Shown in pieces: positions 19,418 through 29,693 of a DNA stretch of 64,000 bases. The position numbers and the translations under genes were made by a program. Each line of letters opens with the position of its first letter. The stretch's first letter is position 1. A model generated the notes under the pieces. That model saw nothing but the letters and a program-made list of their open reading frames with translations, did not search any database and was not told where the DNA came from. Origin of the DNA: an uncultured bacterium (GTDB taxonomy: Bacteria; Cyanobacteriota; Vampirovibrionia; Obscuribacterales; Obscuribacteraceae); the NCBI GenBank assembly GCA_903835185.1, contig CAILLX010000071.1:17733-81732 (forward strand), given 5' to 3'.

Positions 19418-21079
19418 ATGACAAATCCAAATGTCCCGGACGGAAAGCCAGACAATGTGGAGAAAAGGCAAGCCCCAGAAGCCAAGCCAGATTCACCCAG
19501 CATCTCTTTTGGTGAGGTAATGCCGCAGTCTTCCAGGGATCAGGTAACCCGAGCTGCATCAGAAGATGAGCAAGCCAAGGATGGGAAAACCAGGGCAGAG
19601 CTGAATCTGGACCAGTCAGCTGTGCCAGGGGCACATGGGACAGGTAGAACGACAGCTGGCACACCGTTCACTTATTACATGGGGAAGCGTCCTCAATTTC
19701 AGTCTCGTCAATCTGAATTCCTGGCTGCCAAACTGGAAAGACCGCCCAAAGAGTTGCGCCCACTAGTGGATAAGTTTCTCAAAGAGACACCACACGCCGA
19801 AGAGCACAGGCTCACCGAAGCAGAACAACGTGAGTTGGAAAAGACACGCACGGCACTAGCAAAGACTACTACTGCTGCAGAAGCTCTACATACAGCCTTA
19901 CAGCTAGCGACACTTTATCAACACCTGCGTTGTGTCGAAGAAGCAAAAAAAGCTACCGACCTCTCTTTAGGTATTGATCCAGACAATCAGCTCGGTCGCC
20001 AGCTATTCAAGGAGCTCGAGCATGTGCGCCCTGCAGATATTTCTATCAGGCAGGCTACTCCAGGACAGCTAGGCAAACTCACCAAGGCGGCCCTGCGCGA
20101 ACGGATCAAGAACCTATCCGGCGGCAGGATCATAGTCGTTGGCGACATGATTGTAGATGAATTTCTCGAAGGAAAACCGGAGAGAATCTCACGAGAAGCT
20201 CCGGTCTTAATCCTGGAGCATGTAGATACAGAGCTGGCTCTCGGCGGTGCGGCCAATGCTGCTCATAACATTGCTGCCTTAGGCGGCATTTGCAAGGCCA
20301 TCGGAGTTTGTGGGCGCGACCAGAACGCAACCAAACTTGCTGAACTGTTTGATAAAGCAGGGATTGCTCATTCGCTTGTGCAAGACCAGCAGCGACCAAC
20401 CACAGTCAAAACAAGAATTCTTTCTAAGGCGCATGCGCTCAAGCAACAGCTGTTGCGCCTCGATCATCTCTCACGCGAGCCGGTTTCAGGACTGGTGGAA
20501 ACTCTTATCGTCGATAAGGTCAAGCAAGCTGCTGGACAGTATGCAGCTATTATCCTTTCTGATTATCGTGCTGGTGTAGTTACTGACGCAATAGTCAGGA
20601 CTTGCAGGATCATAGCTGCCGAACGCAATCTTGCCTTGGTGGTGGACGCTCAGGACAGATTGGATCGCTTTCAAAATGTCACTGCACTCACACCAAACGA
20701 ACCGGACACTGAAAAGGCAGTCGGATATGCTATCGATAGTGAGGAGGCGTTAAACCGGGCCGGGCGCGATCTGCTTGACCTGACTGCTGCTCAAGCTATT
20801 CTTATTACCCGGGGCGCACGCGGAATGTCGCTGTTTGAGAAGGGCGCAAAGCCGGTTACTCTTCCACCTTTCAACAAGAGTGAAGTATTTGATGTTACCG
20901 GTGCAGGCGATACTGTAGTTGCTGCTATGACTCTAGCCCTTGTGACCGGTTGTAGCTTCATTGAAGCAGTTGCTCTCGGCAATCTGGCAGCCGGCACAGT
21001 GGTAAGAAAATCAGGTACAGCAACAACCAGCCCCAGCGAACTGCTTGAAGCTTTAGAATCGACTGATCTACCTGATTGA
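19418..21079 (+). CDS. RfaE/HldE-type heptose kinase-like PfkB carbohydrate kinase with N-terminal TPR-like extension
   Basis: GGRIIVVGDMIVDEFLEGKPERISREAPVLILEHVDTELALGGAANAAHNIAALGG; DVTGAGDTVVAAMTLAL; N-terminal about 200 aa extension. Confidence 0.85.
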   Translation: MTNPNVPDGKPDNVEKRQAPEAKPDSPSISFGEVMPQSSRDQVTRAASEDEQAKDGKTRAELNLDQSAVPGAHGTGRTTAGTPFTYYMGKRPQFQSRQSEFLAAKLERPPKELRPLVDKFLKETPHAEEHRLTEAEQRELEKTRTALAKTTTAAEALHTALQLATLYQHLRCVEEAKKATDLSLGIDPDNQLGRQLFKELEHVRPADISIRQATPGQLGKLTKAALRERIKNLSGGRIIVVGDMIVDEFLEGKPERISREAPVLILEHVDTELALGGAANAAHNIAALGGICKAIGVCGRDQNATKLAELFDKAGIAHSLVQDQQRPTTVKTRILSKAHALKQQLLRLDHLSREPVSGLVETLIVDKVKQAAGQYAAIILSDYRAGVVTDAIVRTCRIIAAERNLALVVDAQDRLDRFQNVTALTPNEPDTEKAVGYAIDSEEALNRAGRDLLDLTAAQAILITRGARGMSLFEKGAKPVTLPPFNKSEVFDVTGAGDTVVAAMTLALVTGCSFIEAVALGNLAAGTVVRKSGTATTSPSELLEALESTDLPD

Positions 21080-21397
21080 CAGTCTCAACCAATCAGGACA
21101 GAAGTTCAGCCAGGCATGACGTATTGAGAATGCCTATCTGGCTATCACCTCCGTGACAGCACTACCAAATCCTGTTCGGAGTTTTTCTTAAGAAGTTTAA
21201 GCCATGCGAGAAGTCTGTAATAAGTTTCTAAGAGAGAACTGCCTGTTACTGCTCAGGCAGTCAGGTCCAAGACGCAGCAACATTTCAGAGCATTTCTTAG
21301 ATAAAACCGCCAATGTTGTCAAGTGTTAATGATACTCTAAGCCGCCCCAACCCAGGTTCAGGCGGCACACCTGTTGCGATATAGTTTGACAGCCGGC

Positions 21398-22522
21398 ATG
21401 TCAATGGTGCTCCAGCAAGCTCTGGCGCTTCAGATTGCCAGCTTTCAGTACAGACGAAAGGCACTTGAGATGCTCACATCCGAAGCTGTTCCAACCACAT
21501 TAAGCTTTATCCCAACACGCTTGAGCAAAGCAGTCCTGCGCGAGCGAATAGCCGCTTTATCCAGCGGCAGGGTCGTTGTTGTCGGCGACCTTTTAATTGA
21601 TGAGCTGCTGGAAGGTCGTCCTGAGCGAATCTCGCGCGAGGCACCAGTACTTATTCTTGAACATGTTGACACCCAGCTAATACCGGGAGGAGCCGCCAAT
21701 ACTGCCGCCAATATTGCTGCTCTGGGCGGCAAGTGTCATGCAATTGGTGTCTGCGGTGGTGATCAGTATGCAGAGAAGATGGCCAATCTCTTTGAACAGC
21801 GGGGAATCACATACAAGCTGATTGAAGACAGATTGCGCCCGACGACAGTTAAGACACGCATCCTCTCGTCTACCCAGTCTTTCCGCCAGCAACTGCTCAG
21901 GCTGGATCGCATCTCGCACGAACCTGTAACATCAGATATTGCCCAGAAGCTGGTTGAAGCTATGGAAGAGGCAGCACCGGAACATCAAGCAATTGTCTTG
22001 TCTGATTACCGCGGCGGCGTCATGACTGAGCCTGTGATTAACGCATGTTCTTCAACATCCAGACAGCACAAACTCAAGCTTTTCGTCGATGCTCAAGACA
22101 ACCTCAAACGGTTTGGACAGGCTACCTTAATGACTCCTAACCAGCCAGATGCTGAAGCAATGGTCGGTTTTACCATCGATTCGCAGGAAGCGCTTCAGAG
22201 AGCAGGAGAGATTCTACTTACCACAACTGCGGCCGAGGCGATTCTCATTACTCGTGGTGCCCATGGTATGGCTCTTTTCGAGAAGCAGAAAGAACCTTAC
22301 GAGCTTCCTGTTTTCAACCGCAGCGAGGTCTTTGACGTTTCGGGCGCTGGCGATACTGTCATAGCCACAGCTGCGCTGTCCCTGGTTACCGGTGCTACCT
22401 TCATTGAAGCGATGGCTCTAGGAAACCTGGCTGCTGGAATTGTTGTGAAGAAACCGGGAACTGCTACTACTACTCAAGCAGAGATGCTGGAGGCGTTAGA
22501 AAGCATATCTATCGATGCGTAG
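21398..22522 (+). CDS. Second RfaE/HldE-like PfkB kinase (tandem paralogue)
   Basis: SSGRVVVVGDLLIDELLEGRPERISREAPVLILEHVDTQLIPGGAANTAANIAALGG; DVSGAGDTVIATAALSL. Confidence 0.85.
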   Translation: MSMVLQQALALQIASFQYRRKALEMLTSEAVPTTLSFIPTRLSKAVLRERIAALSSGRVVVVGDLLIDELLEGRPERISREAPVLILEHVDTQLIPGGAANTAANIAALGGKCHAIGVCGGDQYAEKMANLFEQRGITYKLIEDRLRPTTVKTRILSSTQSFRQQLLRLDRISHEPVTSDIAQKLVEAMEEAAPEHQAIVLSDYRGGVMTEPVINACSSTSRQHKLKLFVDAQDNLKRFGQATLMTPNQPDAEAMVGFTIDSQEALQRAGEILLTTTAAEAILITRGAHGMALFEKQKEPYELPVFNRSEVFDVSGAGDTVIATAALSLVTGATFIEAMALGNLAAGIVVKKPGTATTTQAEMLEALESISIDA

Positions 22523-22567
22523 GGCGCGGCGGGACGCGCCCGCTGGGCGGCTCGCGAGCGCCCCTAC
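22519..22567. repeat. REP-like palindromic repeat
   Basis: GTAGGGCGCGGCGGGACGCGCCCGCTGGGCGGCTCGCGAGCGCCCCTAC; overlaps the stop codon of the upstream kinase gene. Confidence 0.6.
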
Positions 22568-22695
22568 AAATTGTAGACCGCTTATCTAAACGGTATTGAC
22601 CCTGGACAGAGGCAGATTAGACAAATCTCTGCGTAGTCCCCGCAGACTGCCAAGCAATCTTGTATTATGGGTAGCTCTGTCTTAAGGAGAATGCA

Positions 22696-23208
22696 ATGGG
22701 TAATGAATCAGCGGCACGTCGCCGAAGCTTAAATGCTCTGGACTCAGCGGTTCTTATTGTCATTCTTCTGTCTACAATCGGATTTTCACTGGCACGAGCA
22801 GGGCATGCTGGTGTAAACAAGACCATCCAGAGTGTAACAAGAATTGCTATTAAAGTTCTCTTTGTTGGTCTAAAAACAGAAGACACAAATCTATTCAAGG
22901 TTGGAGACAAAGCAGCTATAACAATTCGCAACCAGCCGGTTCAACCTCCTCTGACCATCTCTGCAGTGCAGCAATGTCCTAAGCAAGTAGCCTTTCTCTC
23001 GCCTGACGGCAAGAAGGCTGTCGCTTTCCCAGATCCAAGTCAACCGCTGGCGCATGATTTCCTGGTCACTCTAACTGATGAGGCTGAATTAACAGCAGAT
23101 TCTTATGTGCTTAGAGGAAACAAGATCAAAGTAGGCAATTTGATCGACATCGAAGGTTTTAAATATAGAGTGCAGGGTGTGGTTGTCAACCTCAGCCCAA
23201 TCAAGTAG
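22696..23208 (+). CDS. DUF4330-like membrane protein
   Basis: N-terminal NALDSAVLIVILLSTIGFSLAR plus short beta-rich domain; adjacent to an IctB-like gene. Confidence 0.6.
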   Translation: MGNESAARRRSLNALDSAVLIVILLSTIGFSLARAGHAGVNKTIQSVTRIAIKVLFVGLKTEDTNLFKVGDKAAITIRNQPVQPPLTISAVQQCPKQVAFLSPDGKKAVAFPDPSQPLAHDFLVTLTDEAELTADSYVLRGNKIKVGNLIDIEGFKYRVQGVVVNLSPIK

Positions 23209-23217
23209 GGAGACAGC

Positions 23218-24645
23218 GTGACAGAGCGCACAGGACTAATTTCGGTTTTGTCACTTACCGATTTGGATCGACGCTGGCAGGATACTTGTGCTGGTTCGAC
23301 CGGCGGGCGGTTGTGGGCTGCATCTGTCTGCGCAATTAGAAAGCTTCTCAAGGCAAGCTCTTTCGGCTCCTGGCTACAATTTGCCAGCTTTATTGTCGTC
23401 CTTATGCTAGTTGCAGCACTGGGAGCACGACAGTTTGCCACAGACAAGGAAGGGCTGGCTCTCTTTGTAGTGATTGGGCTGGTGCTGCGGGTCCTGGGGA
23501 CTGTTGTCGGCGGCAAGGAGCGCAACTGCGCCAGCGCCATCGATGCTCTCGTTTTGACTTATCTGGCGGCAAACATAGTGGCAGCTGTATCATCTCACTA
23601 CCTCGCAGCCAGTTTAAGCGGACTGTCCAAGTTGATAGTTCTTGTCGGAGCCTACTTCCTTTTCACAGCAACCGTCGGCCAATCACGGACACGTCTGATT
23701 ACTACATTAGCAGTGCTTGTGACTACAGGTGTTCTCGTCTCTTTGTATGGACTTTACCAGTATAAGATTGGAGTAGCACCACTGGCGACATGGGAAGATC
23801 CAACAGTTGAAATTAAGGGAGTACGCATCTACTCAACTTTAGGCAACCCAAACCTGCTGGCTGGCTATCTAGTACCACTTGTACCGCTAGCATTTTCACT
23901 TGCAGCAGCTGCAGCTTGCAGCAAACGACTGTACCTGGCACTGCCAGCGCTGGGCGCCACCGCCGTTATTGCCCTGGCAGTTGTTTTGACAGGCAGCCGG
24001 GGCGGTTATATTGGGCTTGCTGGCGCAGCGCTTGGCTTGTCTGTCCTGATGGGCAGCTGGCTCTGGAGGCAGAAACCACAATCAAGACTTACTGTAATTA
24101 TCTGCCTGGTGGCAGTGGCTGTTATTTTTGGGCTGGCCTTGCATTTTGTGCCAACTGTTGAGCAGCGCGTTTTATCAATTTTTGCTGGTGCAGAGCATAC
24201 ATCTAATCGCTACCGGTTAAACGTGTGGATTGCTGCACTGAAAATGTTTCAAGACAACTGGTGGTTTGGTGTTGGTGTAGGAAATAAAGCGTTTGAACTG
24301 GCCTACGGCTTATATATGACGACCGGCTTTGATGCTCTCGGTACATACTGCTTGCCTCTGGAGGTTGCAGTCGAGACCGGTGTGCTAGGACTAGCAGCTT
24401 TTGGAGCGCTGATAGTAGCAGCTCTTGCCCGCGCACATGTGAATTTTTATGCCTCTACAGACAGTTGCGTGCGCTGGCTCATCGCCGGCTGCACCAGCGC
24501 AGTCATCGGCATGATGGCACATGGTATGGTCGATACAGTGTTTTATCGCCCACAAGTACAGCTAATCTTCTGGATGATGATAGCTGTTGTTGCCGGACAG
24601 ACGACGCTCAAGGCAACAACCGGCAAAGGATCTGAGTCGGCATAA
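23218..24645 (+). CDS. O-antigen ligase family/IctB-like polytopic membrane protein
   Basis: Many TM segments, VRIYSTLGNPNLLAGYLVPLVPL, VLTGSRGGYIGLAGA, GVGVGNKAFELAYGLYM. Confidence 0.85.
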   Translation: MTERTGLISVLSLTDLDRRWQDTCAGSTGGRLWAASVCAIRKLLKASSFGSWLQFASFIVVLMLVAALGARQFATDKEGLALFVVIGLVLRVLGTVVGGKERNCASAIDALVLTYLAANIVAAVSSHYLAASLSGLSKLIVLVGAYFLFTATVGQSRTRLITTLAVLVTTGVLVSLYGLYQYKIGVAPLATWEDPTVEIKGVRIYSTLGNPNLLAGYLVPLVPLAFSLAAAAACSKRLYLALPALGATAVIALAVVLTGSRGGYIGLAGAALGLSVLMGSWLWRQKPQSRLTVIICLVAVAVIFGLALHFVPTVEQRVLSIFAGAEHTSNRYRLNVWIAALKMFQDNWWFGVGVGNKAFELAYGLYMTTGFDALGTYCLPLEVAVETGVLGLAAFGALIVAALARAHVNFYASTDSCVRWLIAGCTSAVIGMMAHGMVDTVFYRPQVQLIFWMMIAVVAGQTTLKATTGKGSESA

Positions 24646-24667
24646 ATAAAGATGTAAATGCAGGTCT

Positions 24668-24877
24668 TTAGGCAAAGGTCAAAAACAGCTTACCATCTGT
24701 ATCTTGATCAATTACAAGTTGACCTTTGTCCATCTTTTGGGCCGCACTCTTCAGCTCCCGAAACACAACTTTCTGCTCTTCTGGCGAAAGCACCTCTCTT
24801 AGCCTGGTTAGGTAAGCAATATTTGAGCTGGTCAGCTGCTCGTGAATGTCACGCCTAATCTCATCGCATCTTTTCAT
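24668..24877 (-). CDS. Small hypothetical protein
   Basis: 69 aa ORF MKRCDEIRRDIHEQLTSSNIAYLTRLREVLSPEEQKVVFRELKSAAQKMDKGQLVIDQDTDGKLFLTFA with realistic amphipathic composition. Confidence 0.5.
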   Translation of the reverse strand: MKRCDEIRRDIHEQLTSSNIAYLTRLREVLSPEEQKVVFRELKSAAQKMDKGQLVIDQDTDGKLFLTFA

Positions 24878-25395
24878 TATCTGTCACCCAACACAGCCAA
24901 CACAAGTTTTAATGTCGCTCTTCCTGGCAGTCCAGTCTGCCACCAGCTGAGCTGACAGAAGTCATCACTAATTAGTCAAGCAAGGTTCAGCCACAGCTTC
25001 AGAGACGCGACCATGGCGATCCCGAACTTGAACAAGATCAAGTTTAGTGAGACTTTCTTACAAACTCGTGACTTATTTTTGGCAAACTCAGGTCAGGTAA
25101 TTAAATTCACCCCATTGACATCACGCATGAGGTGCATCATTATAATGAGCTAATTGAGAAAGCTCAGGATGAATGTTTTCGACCATATAAGGTTTCATCA
25201 ATCTCGGAGCCAGAGCAAACGAGTCGTCAAGTCCCGGTGAGAATACTAGGGAAAATACCGTGTTTTTCCTGTCCAACAGTTTCTATGCTTAAACAAGTCG
25301 CCGTGCTTTTTAAGGCATGAGAAGGATTAACCAAACCGGCGACTTACTAAGTCTCGGAACTTCTTCTGGTCAAAGGATTTTCGGACACAATCATC

Positions 25396-25423
25396 GTAGA
25401 GGGGCAGTTATCTGCGCCTCTAC
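25396..25423. repeat. Hairpin GTAGAGGGGCAG/CTGCGCCTCTAC followed by T-run; REP- or terminator-like
   Basis: Inverted repeat followed by AATTTTTT. Confidence 0.5.
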
Positions 25424-25791
25424 AATTTTTTAGAGGCAGTATGCAACCAGCTCAAACTGACATGCTTATTTGCTTCACAACTAAGGAGTCCACTACTGCT
25501 TCTTCTGCTTAGCAACCATTACCTCTTGTAGACAAGGGATGCGTGAAGGTAAACAACCTGCAAAATCACAGTTTCAAACAGGCAAATTTTATTACAGCAC
25601 CGCTGTTTATTGTTAAGATGGTGCCTGTTCGTGGTTAAAGTTGTGAGGTTAAAGCTTATTGGTTGTTGTAGCGTGGCAGGCATACTCTTACAACTGGAGC
25701 ACAAGCATCAGTGCCACGACTGCTAGTTCTTTAAGCATTGTATAATGCTGCTCTGTTTACCCTGTCTATGAAAGTCGATTATCAGGTGAAA

Positions 25792-26343
25792 ATGATGAAA
25801 TCAAGGATTATTGTGAGTACCGTTGCCGCTTTGTCGTTAGCTGTGGCAAGCGCTTTTACACCAGCTTTTGCAGGAAAACCTGCTCAAGCAACAACTGTTA
25901 AGATTGGCTACTTCAACCTGGCACTCGTCAAAGCCTCGTACCCAGAAGCTGCCGGATCTGAGTCGTTGAGAACGCAAGCTGAGAATCAGCTTCGTAGAGA
26001 CGTAGAAGAAGGCAACAAGACACTTCAGAAAGCTCAAGAAGAAAAGAAGCCCAAAGAAGAGCTTGAGAAGATGGCCCGCGATCTGCAAACGACAATCAAT
26101 GCCAAGCAACAAGCTTTAATTCAACTTGTGCAAACACAAGCTGCTATAGCTACTCAAAATATAGCTCAAGCTGTCAACCAGGTAGCCAAGGAAAAGACCC
26201 TTGACCTGGTAGTCGACGGAGCTGGTGTCTTTGCCGGTGGCGATAAGATTGTCAACAGCGGAGATGACATCACCGAAGCAGTAATCAAGAAGCTACAACC
26301 AGCAGCTCTCAGAAGAACAACAGACACTACTGAAAAGAAGTAG
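25792..26343 (+). CDS. OmpH/Skp-family periplasmic protein
   Basis: Signal peptide, VKIGYFNLALVKASYPEA, long coiled coil, AVNQVAKEKTLDLVVDGAGVFAGGDKIVNSGDDITEAVIKKL. Confidence 0.85.
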   Translation: MMKSRIIVSTVAALSLAVASAFTPAFAGKPAQATTVKIGYFNLALVKASYPEAAGSESLRTQAENQLRRDVEEGNKTLQKAQEEKKPKEELEKMARDLQTTINAKQQALIQLVQTQAAIATQNIAQAVNQVAKEKTLDLVVDGAGVFAGGDKIVNSGDDITEAVIKKLQPAALRRTTDTTEKK

Positions 26344-26373
26344 TCTTTAAGTTACAGTCAGCATTGGCTATTC

Positions 26374-26414
26374 AGGCAGGGGCACCTTATCTCAGGAGAA
26401 AGGTACCCCTGCCT
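26374..26414. terminator. Hairpin downstream of the OmpH-like gene
   Basis: AGGCAGGGGCACCTT ... AAGGTACCCCTGCCT inverted repeat; only a weak T-tract follows. Confidence 0.5.
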
Positions 26415-26808
26415 CATTAATAACTGTAAATCGATAGGTCAAAGCTGCCAGATAAAACGACTTTGCAGTCAATGTAGTTACAGCTGTTGCAGCCATGTCG
26501 ATAATTTATGCAACAGTATCAATGCTGGTCGCTCCATGGGTCACAATCCCAGCAGGTTGAGATCGAGTCTGTCGGCATACCGTTGTCAAACGGTTGAATC
26601 CTGGACTACTGTTAACCAAATAAGCTAAATTCGGAACACAAGGTACACTAAGTGGTGGCAACCATACTGCTCCCGCCGGTGGTGGCAAATCGCAGAAGTT
26701 AACTCAGGGCACTTGCCAGCACATGCATTGGAGAGTAATCTACAATATACTAATAGTCGGAATCTGTTGTTTACAACTGGTCAAGGGCAATCTAGATAGG
26801 AATGGCAT

Positions 26809-28581
26809 ATGACATCTGTTGGAAAAAGCCGGGATTTATCAACTGCTTTTCTCAGACAGCTTCGTCGGTTTTCTACCGGACGTCAGCTGGTGATACTCGC
26901 AGCAAGCTTGTCGATAGGAACAAGTGCATTTGCCCAGGGGATGGTCACCGGTGGCGGTACTAGCAGTTCGAGCGTCACTAACACTGGAAGCAACCTGATT
27001 TCGCAAGTTCCTGCAATTGAGGCTAGCACTTCAACAGCACGAAGCAGCACAATTCTTCCAACTGACGTTGTACCGCTGCCAGCTGCTCAAGAAAGAACCT
27101 CCTTCGGAGAAAACATGCAGCTGCGAATCTTGCAGCGGCTCCCTGCTCCGTTCTATTTCAATGCCAGTGTTGAAGCATCTGTTCGTGAGGAAACTAACGT
27201 CTTCCAGTTTCCGACGAAGCGCAAGTTCTTGACCCAACTCCCTCGCCCATCGGTGATGGCAGCCTTGAGTGCAACCCAGCAAGGGCAGATTCTTAATACG
27301 CTTAACCATTCTGATGCCTTTGACACTGTATTTCGCGTCCTGCCAAACGTTACCTGGGGTTGGGCTTTAAAGCCGAGAACCAGGGTGTACGGCAACTATT
27401 TCATGATCCGAGATGAGCTGACACACTGGACCGTTCTTAATACAGTTATCCATTCTATTGGGTACGGAATTCAGCAAGACTTGCCAGTAGGACGACGTGG
27501 CAATATGCAGTTCGACTTCCAGTGCCGCGAACTTTATCAGCTGCACTCCAAGCCGGTATTTGACTTCTTGCCAGGAGCAACATTCTCATACGTGTTGACA
27601 CCACGAACGGTGTTATTCGTAAACACACTTGCTCAGCTGAGAGGCAAAGGTTATTTCCGCTCCCCAAACAAAGAAATTGATCCTTTCTATACCTGGGGCG
27701 GCTATTATGCCAAGAATGGCTGGGCATTCTCAGCAACAAGCACCTTTGTGCAAAACTTCAGACAGCCATTCCACAGTCAGGCAACTATTCCGGTTAACAA
27801 CTACTCAATCATCTCCGACTTTGAAATTGCCCGCAGATTGATTAAACAGTTGCCCGGGCTGCAAGCTTTTGCCCGCGCCGAACCAATCTGGAACTTTCAT
27901 TCTCACTCCAAGCCAGGACTTACCGGAATGGACTTCCGTATGTTCTTCGGTGTCAGGATGCAGGTAGGCAAACCAGCGTTGACCGCTGCCTATGAACAGA
28001 TCAAACAACAGCTCGAAGAGCAGGAAACCACACCACCACCGCCTGGAAAAACGCCTGGAGAGCCTAAACCTTCTGCTTTCTTGATGCCTTATCAGGTCAT
28101 CGCCGGTAGTGTGCAACCAATTCACGGCTTCCTGGGCTCAGATGTGGGACAGCAGTCAGAAACAGCCTATCCACAGCCGGTTGTTGTTGGCGACAGCAGT
28201 CAAACGGGTTCTTCAACAGCCTCCGACTCAGCATTAGCTATTGCTCTGCAACTGGCGCCATCGCCTTCTGCAGCCGAAGCCAAGAGTCCGGTCGGCACTG
28301 ATGAACTGCCAATGCTTGTTTTGCTACCGCCAGCAGTAGCAACTGCACCAGCTGCCACAGCCAGCACGATTCCGCTGCCGGCGGCAGTTGCCGATAAGCC
28401 TGCCGTCTCGAGGTCGCCCAAACAGGTAAACCACCAGGCTCACGCTAAGAAGAGACACTCGCAGGTAGAGATGGTGCTAGTGCCACCACTTCCGACAGTT
28501 AACGCTGACTCGCGAGCCAATCCTTTTGGCGGCTCCGGTGCAGACCTTAAGCCACCTATGTTAATGCGCCCAATTCGTTAA
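26809..28581 (+). CDS. Secreted/outer-membrane beta-rich protein with low-complexity C-terminus
   Basis: 590 aa, signal-like N-terminus ending SAFAQG, amphipathic beta-type central region, Pro/Ala-rich tail. Confidence 0.65.
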   Translation: MTSVGKSRDLSTAFLRQLRRFSTGRQLVILAASLSIGTSAFAQGMVTGGGTSSSSVTNTGSNLISQVPAIEASTSTARSSTILPTDVVPLPAAQERTSFGENMQLRILQRLPAPFYFNASVEASVREETNVFQFPTKRKFLTQLPRPSVMAALSATQQGQILNTLNHSDAFDTVFRVLPNVTWGWALKPRTRVYGNYFMIRDELTHWTVLNTVIHSIGYGIQQDLPVGRRGNMQFDFQCRELYQLHSKPVFDFLPGATFSYVLTPRTVLFVNTLAQLRGKGYFRSPNKEIDPFYTWGGYYAKNGWAFSATSTFVQNFRQPFHSQATIPVNNYSIISDFEIARRLIKQLPGLQAFARAEPIWNFHSHSKPGLTGMDFRMFFGVRMQVGKPALTAAYEQIKQQLEEQETTPPPPGKTPGEPKPSAFLMPYQVIAGSVQPIHGFLGSDVGQQSETAYPQPVVVGDSSQTGSSTASDSALAIALQLAPSPSAAEAKSPVGTDELPMLVLLPPAVATAPAATASTIPLPAAVADKPAVSRSPKQVNHQAHAKKRHSQVEMVLVPPLPTVNADSRANPFGGSGADLKPPMLMRPIR

Positions 28582-28600
28582 TAGCACAGGCGTCAATATT

Positions 28601-28641
28601 GCAACAAGAGCTGCTACTTCCAAGGTAGCGGCTCTTGTTAC
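28601..28641. terminator. Inverted repeat after the 26809-28581 gene
   Basis: GCAACAAGAGCTGCTACTTCCAAGGTAGCGGCTCTTGTTAC. Confidence 0.45.
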
Positions 28642-28663
28642 AGTACGCATAGAGCTCCCAATG

Positions 28664-28720
28664 CTAGTAGTGAGATTCCAAAGTTCCGCATACCGTAGGG
28701 GCGGATTGCATCCGCCCGCG
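28664..28720. repeat. Partial copy of the 8002-8120 MITE/REP-like element
   Basis: CTAGTAGTGAGATTCCAAAGT ... GTAGGGGCGGATTGCATCCGCCC parallels CTAGTAGTGCGTTTCCAAAGT ... GTAGGGGCGCATTGCATGCGCCC. Confidence 0.6.
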
Positions 28721-28841
28721 GGCGCGCGCGAATGGAAGGTCGGTAAAAGTCTGTCCATATCGGCTAACATCTACGACACTGCTTGTTGCCTCTCTGGATG
28801 AGCGGTCGGCTGCCTGCCGGCATGAGATTCACAGTTGCTGC

Positions 28842-29474
28842 TTAAACGCCGGAGCTCTCTGGAAAAGTGTCCGCCTGGTCCTGCGATTCCGGCGGCAGGT
28901 CAAGACGGATACCGTTGTACTTGTTCATAGCATCAGCCACTCCATGCCTGACCCAGAAAATAACTGCTTCAGAAGCTAGAGCCAGAGACTTATTAAGCAG
29001 ATCCTGCTGGGCAAGTGGATAACGGGAGAGCACATAATCAGCGCGAACGCTTCCACCAGGATCCGGTCCACAACCAAATTTCAGGCGATCAAAGTCTCTA
29101 GCGCCGCCCAGGCACTCAATAATCGACTCAACACCATGCTGCCCACCAGCACCACCGCCTGCCTGAAAACGGATCCTGCCGAGCGGCAGCGACACATCAT
29201 CATGAACAATAAGAAGATCTTTGCTTGAAATTTTATACCAGCGGAGTATGGCTCCCACTGCTCTGCCCGATAGATTCATAAAAGTTGTGGGCTTAACAAG
29301 CAAAACGTCACGGCCTGCTAACTGCGCTCTGGCAAGCTCACAGAAGAGATCCCTCTTTGTCGAGAAATGGACACCAGATGCAGTGCCGATGGACTCTATG
29401 ACTGTAAATCCTGAGTTGTGCCGGGTCAGATAGTATTCAGGTCCCGGATTTCCCAGACCGACAATTAGCTTCAT
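28842..29474 (-). CDS. pth: Peptidyl-tRNA hydrolase
   Basis: MKLIVGLGNPGPEYYLTRHNSGF, LVKPTTFMNLSGRAVG, LLIVHDDVSLPLGRIRFQAGGGAGGQHGVESII. Confidence 0.95.
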   Translation of the reverse strand: MKLIVGLGNPGPEYYLTRHNSGFTVIESIGTASGVHFSTKRDLFCELARAQLAGRDVLLVKPTTFMNLSGRAVGAILRWYKISSKDLLIVHDDVSLPLGRIRFQAGGGAGGQHGVESIIECLGGARDFDRLKFGCGPDPGGSVRADYVLSRYPLAQQDLLNKSLALASEAVIFWVRHGVADAMNKYNGIRLDLPPESQDQADTFPESSGV

Positions 29475-29693
29475 AGCGAGGGAGACATTTGACTTAACCA
29501 GGTATTGAGAACTGCATAATTATAAGGGTGCCTGTTGATAAGCAACATTTTAGAATTGTTTGTGCCGAGAAACTTCACTCTTAATCGGCAAATGTTGATC
29601 TATGTTTGTGAACTAGATCGAGAAGAACGTATACACTTAACAAGACGTATAACTTTCTTTTCAAGGCACCGTCCATAAGTGAGTTTAACCGGT

